NCBI GenBank assembly: GCA_027004335.1 | Contig: JALTID010000242.1 | Location: forward strand, 1-6,113 | Length of the DNA stretch: 6,113 bases | DNA from: JALTID01 sp027004335 [NCBI: bacterium] | GTDB lineage: Bacteria > JALSQH01 | Reading direction: 5' to 3' | Shown: positions 1-5,832 of the stretch, piece after piece | Layout of the letters: every line of letters begins with the position of its first letter | How positions within the stretch are numbered: the stretch's first letter is position 1 | Program-made: the position numbers and the translations under genes | The notes under the pieces: generated by a model | Seen by the model: only the letters and a program-made list of their open reading frames with translations | What the model was told of the DNA's origin: nothing | Databases searched by the model: none

Positions 1-87
1 GGTAAAGATGGTCAAGGAGTTCCAGTGACGGATGGAATGCCCTCTGTGCTTATTTCCAGGTTAACTGTGGGAGGCAGGGTAAAATAG
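1..87 (+). CDS. C-terminal end of an unidentified upstream gene (partial)
   Basis: Frame 1 is open from the window edge to a TAG at 85-87, giving 28 residues that end in LISRLTVGGRVK. The reading frame is supported by its position: its stop lies 13 bases before the pncA start, immediately ahead of the pncA ribosome binding site, as expected for a co-transcribed upstream gene. The peptide is rich in Gly and Val and has no motif I can assign, so I do not name a family. It is probably part of the same operon as pncA and pncB, because there is no room for a promoter or terminator between the genes. Confidence 0.6.
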   Translation, partial: GKDGQGVPVTDGMPSVLISRLTVGGRVK

Positions 88-88
88 C

Positions 89-95
89 AAGGAGG
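89..95 (+). promoter_or_regulatory. Ribosome binding site of pncA
   Basis: AAGGAGG lies 5 bases before the ATG at 101. It is a near-perfect match to the 16S anti-Shine-Dalgarno sequence and fixes the pncA start. It sits directly after the stop codon of the upstream gene, which fits translation from a shared mRNA. Confidence 0.85.
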
Positions 96-100
96 TTGTT

Positions 101-622
101 ATGGGGGAAAAGGAAGCTTTACTTATTATTGATATGTTAAATGATTTTGTAAGAGAAGGAGCCCCCCTTGAGGTTCCTTCTACAAGGGAGATAATACCTG
201 TAATTAAGGAAGAGATTGAAAAAGCAAGGTCAGCAGGAAATCCCATTCTTTATATTTGTGATGCCCATGATCCTGATGATCCGGAATTTAAGATATGGCC
301 TCCTCATGCTGTAAAAGGAACAGAAGGAGCAAAGGTGATAGATGAACTTGCCCCGCAGAGTAGGGATATAATAGTTGAAAAGACCACCTATAACGGGTTT
401 TATAAAACCGATCTTGAGGAAATTCTCCGGGATATTGGGGTTACTACTGTGAGATTAACAGGCTGTGTAACTCACATTTGCGTGCTTTATACCGCAGCTG
501 GTGCAAGAGTAAGAGGTTTTGATGTTAAAGTGGTTGAGAGGGGGGTCGCTCCCCTTTCTCTGGAGGACCATCAGTGTGCTTTGAGACAGATGAAAGAAGT
601 TTTAAAGGTGGATATTGTTTAA
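101..622 (+). CDS. pncA: Nicotinamidase (isochorismatase-fold cysteine hydrolase)
   Basis: This 173-residue cytoplasmic enzyme is predicted to deamidate nicotinamide to nicotinate and ammonia, the first step of the bacterial NAD salvage route. The whole fold is present. The catalytic triad is visible as Asp11 (in LLIIDMLNDF), Lys94 (in VEKTTYNGF) and Cys127 (in GCVTHICV, with the usual cis-peptide site at Val123-Thr124). The metal site typical of nicotinamidases is Asp54-Ala-His56 plus His69 in WPPHAVKGTEG. Length is normal for the family and there is no signal peptide. The isochorismatase superfamily also holds isochorismatases and other amidases, but the metal-site motif and the pncB gene 20 bases downstream make nicotinamidase by far the best assignment. 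The ATG is fixed by an excellent ribosome binding site. Confidence 0.93.
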   Translation: MGEKEALLIIDMLNDFVREGAPLEVPSTREIIPVIKEEIEKARSAGNPILYICDAHDPDDPEFKIWPPHAVKGTEGAKVIDELAPQSRDIIVEKTTYNGFYKTDLEEILRDIGVTTVRLTGCVTHICVLYTAAGARVRGFDVKVVERGVAPLSLEDHQCALRQMKEVLKVDIV

Positions 623-628
623 CTTATA

Positions 629-635
629 GAAGGAG
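629..635 (+). promoter_or_regulatory. Ribosome binding site of pncB
   Basis: GAAGGAG lies 7 bases before the ATG at 643, inside the 20-base gap after the pncA stop. It supports this start and independent ribosome loading on a pncA-pncB transcript. Confidence 0.8.
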
Positions 636-642
636 CTGAATA

Positions 643-1803
643 ATGTTTTATATTGCTGATGAAGAAAAAATAAAGGCAAACTATACTACTGATGTTTATT
701 TTGTAAGGACGGTGCAGGTCTTGAAGGCCAAGGGAATAAGTAAGAAAGTAAAAATGGAAGTATTTCTGAAAAGGACTCCTAACAATTATCCATGGGGGAT
801 ATTTGCTGGGCTGGAAGATGTTCTTCATCTTTTTGAAGGAGATAATGTGGATATTTATGCTCTTCCTGAGGGTACACTTTTCTATCCAGGAGAACCTGTG
901 ATGACAATTGTTGGGAACTATGAGGATTTTGCTATGAGGGAAACGGCAATGCTTGGGTTTATATGTCAGGCAACCGGGATAGCAACAAAAGCAGCGAGAA
1001 TTAAGAAATTAGCAGGAGATAAACTTGTTGTGCATTTTGGTGCAAGGAGGATGCACCCAGCAATCACTCCTATGATTGAAAGAGCCGCATATATTGGTGG
1101 CATGGATGGTGTTGCAACTCTTGCAGGAGCAGAGGCAATAGGTAAAAATCCTGTTGGAACAATGCCTCATGCACTTATGCTTATTGTCGGTGACACTGTG
1201 AAGGCAGCCATGTTTTTTGATGAAGTTATTTCAGAAGATGTCCCAAGAATTGTGCTTATTGACACTTTTATGGATGAAAAGTTTGAGTCAATAAGAGTGG
1301 CACAGGAATTGGGTGAAAAGCTTTCAGGAATTAGACTTGATACTCCTTCAAGCAGGAGAGGTGATTTTAGAAAGATTGTGGAAGAAGTTAGGTGGGAGCT
1401 TGATATAAGGGGTTTCAAGCATGTAAAGATATTGGTAAGTGGAGGTATAGATGAGGGGAGCGTTGCAGAGTTGAGAGATGTTGTAGATTCCTTCGGGGTG
1501 GGGACATCGGTGAGTGCAGCAAAAACTTTTGATTTCTCCTTTGACATAGTTGAGGTAGAAGACAAAGTTCTGGCCAAAAGAGGGAAGATGTCTGGTGCAA
1601 AAAATCTGTGGCTGTGTGATAAATGTGGGTGGAGGAAAGTAGCTCTGATGTCAGAGGAGAGGGTCATTTGCTCCTCCTGTGGAATCCCAATGAAAAGCTT
1701 AACTGAGAAGTTCATGGAAAAGGGTAAAATAGTGAGTCCACTACCTGCCGCTGACAAAATTAGGGAGTATGTTTTATCTCAGGTTAAAAAGGTGGAATTG
1801 TAA
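643..1803 (+). CDS. pncB: Nicotinate phosphoribosyltransferase, zinc-knuckle type
   Basis: This 386-residue cytoplasmic enzyme is predicted to join nicotinate to PRPP, giving nicotinate mononucleotide and pyrophosphate, the step after PncA in NAD salvage. Visible family motifs are an N-terminal YTTDVYF (14-20), FGARRMHP (132-139), GTMPHAL (172-178, whose His176 probably matches the catalytic histidine of characterised homologues), RLDTPSSRRGDF (231-242), LVSGGID (264-270) and the phosphate-binding GVGTSVS (285-291). Four cysteines near the C terminus, CDKC at 325-328 and CSSC at 343-346, form a zinc knuckle like that of the Thermoplasma enzyme. The length is that of the compact archaeal/thermophile form, shorter than the enterobacterial or human enzymes. 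Quinolinate phosphoribosyltransferase is a distant relative but lacks this zinc module, and the pncA neighbour supports the call. I see no terminator after it. Confidence 0.93.
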   Translation: MFYIADEEKIKANYTTDVYFVRTVQVLKAKGISKKVKMEVFLKRTPNNYPWGIFAGLEDVLHLFEGDNVDIYALPEGTLFYPGEPVMTIVGNYEDFAMRETAMLGFICQATGIATKAARIKKLAGDKLVVHFGARRMHPAITPMIERAAYIGGMDGVATLAGAEAIGKNPVGTMPHALMLIVGDTVKAAMFFDEVISEDVPRIVLIDTFMDEKFESIRVAQELGEKLSGIRLDTPSSRRGDFRKIVEEVRWELDIRGFKHVKILVSGGIDEGSVAELRDVVDSFGVGTSVSAAKTFDFSFDIVEVEDKVLAKRGKMSGAKNLWLCDKCGWRKVALMSEERVICSSCGIPMKSLTEKFMEKGKIVSPLPAADKIREYVLSQVKKVEL

Positions 1804-1820
1804 AAGTGCATGTTTCCAAG

Positions 1821-1849
1821 TTGACTTTTAGCTCTCCCTATCTTAAAAT
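1821..1849 (+). promoter_or_regulatory. Probable sigma70-type promoter of the lipoprotein-smc unit
   Basis: TTGACT at 1821-1826 and TAAAAT at 1844-1849 are separated by exactly 17 bases. Each box differs from the consensus (TTGACA, TATAAT) at one position. The promoter lies in the only sizeable intergenic gap in the window, 45 bases before the ATG at 1894, so transcription would start near 1855-1858. It probably serves the lipoprotein gene and, given the 6-base gap, also smc. The assignment rests on sequence match only. Confidence 0.65.
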
Positions 1850-1850
1850 T

Positions 1851-1872
1851 AAATAGTATGTGAAATAGTATG
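1851..1872 (+). repeat. Direct repeat of AAATAGTATG with 12-base period
   Basis: The ten-base sequence AAATAGTATG occurs at 1851-1860 and again at 1863-1872, separated by TG. The pair covers the expected transcription start and the 5' leader of the lipoprotein gene. A 12-base spacing is near one helical turn, so two copies would face roughly the same side of DNA and could be a small operator. It may equally be a chance AT-rich duplication. Confidence 0.5.
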
Positions 1873-1877
1873 ATAAA

Positions 1878-1882
1878 GGGGG
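1878..1882 (+). promoter_or_regulatory. Weak, distant ribosome binding site of the lipoprotein gene
   Basis: AAAGGGGG precedes the ATG at 1894, with 11 bases between the G run and the start. It is a weaker match and a longer spacing than those of pncA and pncB. The in-frame ATG upstream at 1870 runs into a TAG at 1888-1890, so 1894 is the only start that gives an intact signal peptide. Confidence 0.5.
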
Positions 1883-1893
1883 TTTTTTAGAAA

Positions 1894-4779
1894 ATGAATT
1901 TTCATAATAGCAGGAATATCTTATCGGCTCTGATATTTCTCTTTGTTTTTTTACTTATAATGAGTGGTTGCAGTGGAGGCGGGATCCAGAATGGATTATC
2001 TACCTCTTATGCAACATATGTGGATAGTGAAGATATGCTAATTGGAGGTCCTTCTTCTCAGGGGGCAATAGGAGATATTTTAATTTATAATAATGTGGCA
2101 AGATTTATTATTAAGGCAACAGATTATCCTTCTCCTGTTCCTCTGAGGGGTGAAATAATTGATGCTGATGTCAGAAGGATTCCCGGTGAGAGTGGTGAAG
2201 ATTCACTAAATGGAGTTCTTTTTTATTACTACCCGAGACATTATATTGTACCTGATTCCTTTTTAAGGGGACAGGGAAAGATTTCTATTATTGATGATGG
2301 AACACTTTCAGGTGTTCCTGATGTGAGGGTTACTGGTAAGGATGAATATTATCCTTTGGGAATTACCCTTACACCCCCTCATGTGAATGTTAAAGCTTTA
2401 GAGCAATCCCTTCCACTTAATTTTATAATTGATTATTCTCTTTTTCCTGATTCTCCTTGCTTGCAGGTAAAAGTGGTAGTCCAAAATAATTCTGCTTCAG
2501 CTGAATATATTTACCCTGGAATAATGGTTCTTCCCGGGCCGGGTAAATTCTTTTCCGGGGGATATGGTTTTGGTGATCCAGGTCAGAAGGGTCCATTTAA
2601 CAACATAATTTATCTTGCAAAGGAATTCCATGATGTTACTTTTGGCTTTTATCCTGGTAGCATGGTAACTAAACCTCTTGCTGATGAAGGCGTTGTATCA
2701 GGAGAAGATGGTTATGCTTTGTATTCTCCAGGGGATGGAAAAACTCCTCTGAGAGTTACGATTGATGGAAATTCTACTCAAACTTTTGTATACGAGGTAT
2801 GTGCTGTTAAAGGTTATTCGGGAGAGTTTTATTCATATCTTGTGAAAAAGTTTAAATTGCTTGAAACGACTGTGGATGGGAATGCCTGTTTAACCAATGG
2901 TAATGACAGAATGGAGAGTGATAGTAGTGGAAATAAGAGAAAAATTTGCACTACTCCACAGGATATAGAAAAGGGGATAAGTGGTGTGGAAAACAAGGGG
3001 GTGGAAGGCACTGATGTTTTTATTGAAGATGGATCTGGTAATGTAATTGCCCATACAAAGACAGGAAATGATTCTGCTGAATATTACAGAATGTTTACTG
3101 AATTTGATCCCTTTTACCTTTATAAAACTATTTATACTGGTTTTTACCATTTTGATCTCCCCGGGAAAAATTACGATGTTGTTGCTCTTAAAAGGAACTG
3201 GGCTATTCCTACTCCTCAATTTCTTATAATTTTTCCTCCTTCAAGTCAAGGTGGAAATGCCCTTGTGGAAATTGACCATGCTGATTTTGTTTTTTCATCT
3301 CCCGTTACCCTTGATGTTTTTGCTAAAGAATTACCTGCTATTCCTTCCTCCGCAAGGGTGGTGATAAGTTCAAAGGATTTTTATCCAGCTTCGGTTACAG
3401 GAATGCTTGATAAGTTTGGTTTTACTTACTACCATCCTTACAGTGGGAAAGTTACAGAGGTATATTTTGTGGATTCTTCTGGGCATCTCCTCCTTAATCT
3501 TGCTAACGGAAAATATGATTTTGTTGCAGATAAAGGGGTAGAATATAATCAGGTTACAGGCACAGTTAACTTGAACCAATCTCTTGTGATTTTATTAAAA
3601 TTTAAAAAGGTCCTGGATGAGGGGGAGTATAGGAATATTGATCCATTTGTTACCAGTTATTCTTTTGTACAGGATTTTTATAATAAGTCTCTTGCATTAA
3701 ATGCATTTTCCATTGATGATGCAATTATTTTTGAGAATAATTTACTTCCCTCCACATGGGAGACATCAGTTCCCTCAATTTTCGGATCTGTTATCAGTAG
3801 AGATGATGGAACATTTGCTCTTTACCCTGTGAATAAAAAAGATTATGATAATTTTGAGAATGTAGATGATGTTTCTTTGAAGGATCTTTTTAAATTAAGC
3901 TCTAATTCGGTTATTCTTGACCCTTCTTCTCCTTCCTCATATTTCAACAGATTATCCGCAACTGTTGATTTTAATTCAGGTAAAATAAGACCTTCTGATT
4001 ACGATAATTCTTTTATTTTTGTTCAAATCTTTCCTTCAATGAACCCTAAAGAGTCTCTTCTATGGTGGTTTAGGCTTCTTCAGCTTACTACAGGCGGGAA
4101 AAAGGGAACATTTGTTTTTCATCCTTTTATAGCAGGTTCTTTTGATAATGATCCCATTTATAATCCACCAGGGCTTATGAGGATGTATGTTAATACCGGG
4201 AAAATTTCAGGTGATCTGATAAGAAATGAGAATTGTTCAAAAGATGCAATAGGAAGTGATTTTGACCAGCTTTTATGCCGAATGAGGGAAGGAGTCTCTA
4301 CCGCGGGAAGATTTCTGTTTTTCTCTGTTTCTTTAACCTCCACAGGGAAAAAAGAAGCTATTCCTGGAGAGGTGATTTCGTTAGGCTCAGGAGATAAACT
4401 TTATTTGAATATTGATGTGCAGAGCCCTGTATGGGCAGGATTCAACAAAATTTATGTTTTTGATGGCCTTCAGGATTATGGAAACGATGTGACTGATCCT
4501 TTTGCATCAGCATATTCTATGAGTGTGACACCCACAGTTGTATCTGTTGGTGATAAAAAAAGTATGGCAAGGTATGAGTGGAAAAGGGTATTTGAGTATC
4601 CCTATAATATCAGTAACAAGGCAGATTCCTGGTGTGTGGTGTTTGTTTCTGGTGAGAATGATGCCAGTGGGTATCCAGAATTGAAATCTCTGGGTATTTC
4701 CAATCCAGTTTTTATTGACAGTGATACCACGCCCGGGTACAATCCACCCTGTCCAGGAGCATTTTGTCCCAGCAAATAA
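1894..4779 (+). CDS. Secreted lipoprotein, CehA/McbA-like PHP homologue with apparently lost active site
   Basis: This 961-residue protein starts with a lipoprotein signal peptide: a charged head, a hydrophobic stretch at 9-23 and a lipobox ending SGC with the acylated Cys at 26, then a Gly-rich linker. It should be anchored in a membrane facing outside the cytoplasm. The body follows, by recalled family pattern, large secreted CehA/McbA-type metallohydrolases: an N-terminal beta domain (GAIGDILIYNNVARFII, EIIDADVRR, about 50-320), a carboxypeptidase-regulatory-like segment (about 370-435, with DLPGKNYDVVAL), a second beta segment ending in ANGKYDFVADKGVEY (537-551), then a PHP-like region (about 580-805) and an end domain with the usual SNPVFIDSD near 936-943. 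The expected metal motifs are altered: HxHS is FVTS (585-588), TDHN is IFEN (612-615) and GHFxxxP is GTFALYP (639-645). Catalysis is therefore doubtful and its substrate or ligand is unknown. Several Cys occur in the exported part, including the PCPGAFCPSK end. It shares its transcript with smc. Confidence 0.7.
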   Translation: MNFHNSRNILSALIFLFVFLLIMSGCSGGGIQNGLSTSYATYVDSEDMLIGGPSSQGAIGDILIYNNVARFIIKATDYPSPVPLRGEIIDADVRRIPGESGEDSLNGVLFYYYPRHYIVPDSFLRGQGKISIIDDGTLSGVPDVRVTGKDEYYPLGITLTPPHVNVKALEQSLPLNFIIDYSLFPDSPCLQVKVVVQNNSASAEYIYPGIMVLPGPGKFFSGGYGFGDPGQKGPFNNIIYLAKEFHDVTFGFYPGSMVTKPLADEGVVSGEDGYALYSPGDGKTPLRVTIDGNSTQTFVYEVCAVKGYSGEFYSYLVKKFKLLETTVDGNACLTNGNDRMESDSSGNKRKICTTPQDIEKGISGVENKGVEGTDVFIEDGSGNVIAHTKTGNDSAEYYRMFTEFDPFYLYKTIYTGFYHFDLPGKNYDVVALKRNWAIPTPQFLIIFPPSSQGGNALVEIDHADFVFSSPVTLDVFAKELPAIPSSARVVISSKDFYPASVTGMLDKFGFTYYHPYSGKVTEVYFVDSSGHLLLNLANGKYDFVADKGVEYNQVTGTVNLNQSLVILLKFKKVLDEGEYRNIDPFVTSYSFVQDFYNKSLALNAFSIDDAIIFENNLLPSTWETSVPSIFGSVISRDDGTFALYPVNKKDYDNFENVDDVSLKDLFKLSSNSVILDPSSPSSYFNRLSATVDFNSGKIRPSDYDNSFIFVQIFPSMNPKESLLWWFRLLQLTTGGKKGTFVFHPFIAGSFDNDPIYNPPGLMRMYVNTGKISGDLIRNENCSKDAIGSDFDQLLCRMREGVSTAGRFLFFSVSLTSTGKKEAIPGEVISLGSGDKLYLNIDVQSPVWAGFNKIYVFDGLQDYGNDVTDPFASAYSMSVTPTVVSVGDKKSMARYEWKRVFEYPYNISNKADSWCVVFVSGENDASGYPELKSLGISNPVFIDSDTTPGYNPPCPGAFCPSK

Positions 4780-4780
4780 C

Positions 4781-4784
4781 AGGA
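4781..4784 (+). promoter_or_regulatory. Cramped ribosome binding site of smc; probable translational coupling
   Basis: Only AGGA at 4781-4784 precedes the smc ATG at 4786, one base away and too close for efficient independent initiation. The lipoprotein stop (4777-4779) is in the same frame 6 bases upstream, so ribosomes finishing the lipoprotein probably reinitiate here. The ATG is nevertheless right because MRLTKLYLNGFKSF is the standard SMC N terminus. Confidence 0.5.
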
Positions 4785-4785
4785 A

Positions 4786-5832
4786 ATGAGACTTACAAAA
4801 CTTTATCTCAACGGCTTTAAGTCATTTGCGGAACCTACTCATCTAATTTTTGAGCGGGGGATTACTGCAATAGTTGGTCCCAATGGAAGTGGAAAAAGCA
4901 ACATTGTAGATGCTATTAAATGGATCATGGGCGAGAGAAGAATAAAGAATCTCAGGGGGAGTGTTGCTGAGGATCTCATTTTTGCTGGAAATGACAATGT
5001 GAGGAGGTCAAACATTGCTGAGGTTGGAGTTCTGTTTGAGGATGAGAATGAGATAGAAGTTTTGGGTAAGGGAAAGTTTTCAACCGTTGAAGTTAAAAGA
5101 GTTTTGTATAGGGGGGAGAGGAGTTTTTTTTATATAAATAATTCACGGGTTCTTGAGAAGGAAGCTGAGTATTTTTTCAATACTTCTGCAAAGTTATCAA
5201 AGAGATATGCAATAGTAGAGCAGGGAGAAGTAGAGGCAATTGCTCTTATGTCTCCCAGAGAGATAGCAAGAATGATTATGGACGCTGCGCAGGTGGGGGT
5301 CTTTCTGCAAAACAAGGTTGATGCTGAAGCGGAACTGGCTGATGTTAGAAGAAGACTTGAAGAAATAGATCCATACCTTTCGGAGAAAAAGCTTATCAGG
5401 GATAAGTTAGCTCTGGAGGTTGAGAAAAAACTCAAGTATCAGGAATTGGAGATTTCTGTTAAGAGATTAATGGTAGGAATTAATTTAAGAAAGTATAAGG
5501 AGTTAAAAGCAGAACTGGATTCTATTACCGAGAGAAAGGAAAAATTGCTTTTGGAAATTCAAAGTAAAAAGGCTGAATCAGAGATGATTAATAATAACCT
5601 GATTGAAATTGGCCGTGAACTTAATGATGTTATTCAGAAATATGAAGATGTAAGCCACGAAAAAGGAGAAGTAGAAAAAAAATTGCTTGAAACAAATTTA
5701 AAGATGAAGGGGCATGAAAGGGAAAAAAATGATTATGAAACATGCGGGAACTATATATATTGCATTAAGTCTCATTGTGTTAATGGCTTGCAGACTAAAT
5801 GCTACTTCACCTACGCCGTTCGGGTCAGATAA
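4786..5832 (+). CDS. smc: SMC chromosome-partitioning ATPase, N-terminal part only, broken near codon 318
   Basis: SMC proteins are cytoplasmic ABC-type ATPases that dimerise, bind ScpA/ScpB and compact and separate chromosomes. The N-terminal half of the head is complete: KLYLNGFKSFA (5-15), Walker A GPNGSGKS (31-38), DAIKWIMGE (42-50), the arginine-loop region LRGSVAEDLIFAG (56-68) and the Q-loop IVEQGEVEAI (143-152). A Lys/Glu-rich coiled coil starts near 180. The segment after the Q-loop reads MDAAQVG where most bacterial SMCs have EAAG followed by I/V, a mild divergence. A full protein is about 1,100-1,200 residues with hinge, return coil, signature and Walker B. Here the coil ends at about residue 318 and is followed by 30 Cys/Tyr-rich residues that do not resemble SMC, in DNA of higher GC. 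The annotated end at 5832 is therefore not a natural C terminus; the real SMC part is about 4786-5740. The gene follows the lipoprotein by 6 bases. Confidence 0.9.
   Translation: MRLTKLYLNGFKSFAEPTHLIFERGITAIVGPNGSGKSNIVDAIKWIMGERRIKNLRGSVAEDLIFAGNDNVRRSNIAEVGVLFEDENEIEVLGKGKFSTVEVKRVLYRGERSFFYINNSRVLEKEAEYFFNTSAKLSKRYAIVEQGEVEAIALMSPREIARMIMDAAQVGVFLQNKVDAEAELADVRRRLEEIDPYLSEKKLIRDKLALEVEKKLKYQELEISVKRLMVGINLRKYKELKAELDSITERKEKLLLEIQSKKAESEMINNNLIEIGRELNDVIQKYEDVSHEKGEVEKKLLETNLKMKGHEREKNDYETCGNYIYCIKSHCVNGLQTKCYFTYAVRVR
5729..5760. other. Probable chimeric junction inside smc
   Basis: Upstream of this zone the DNA is AT-rich (hand count about 30% GC for 5461-5760) and encodes SMC coiled coil. 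Downstream it is about 51% GC (5821-6113), uses CGG, CGC, CGA and CCG codons, and encodes a different protein in a different frame. No inverted repeat, target duplication or transposase is visible. A run of A (5723-5729) and the ATGATTATGAAA stretch are possible sites of microhomology. An assembly or cloning chimera is the simplest explanation; a real rearrangement is possible. The exact breakpoint cannot be fixed from the sequence alone. Confidence 0.7.

Noticed and set aside
101-622. Isochorismatase acting in siderophore synthesis
   Set aside because: The D-x-H plus WPPH metal site is that of nicotinamidases, there are no siderophore genes nearby, and pncB follows directly.
1167-1757. A 196-codon open frame on the minus strand inside pncB
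   Set aside because: It is a full antisense shadow of a clearly conserved gene, its product is a Ser/Leu/Pro-rich sequence with no motif, and I see no ribosome binding site supporting it.
1804-1893. An intrinsic terminator after pncB
   Set aside because: The only T run (1883-1888) follows a G run but has no GC-rich stem before it; the gap shows promoter elements instead.
5700-5832. A simple frameshift within smc, perhaps in the A run at 5723-5729
   Set aside because: None of the other + frames downstream encodes coiled coil; one gives a signal peptide and hydrolase-like sequence, and the composition changes as well. A single indel cannot explain this.
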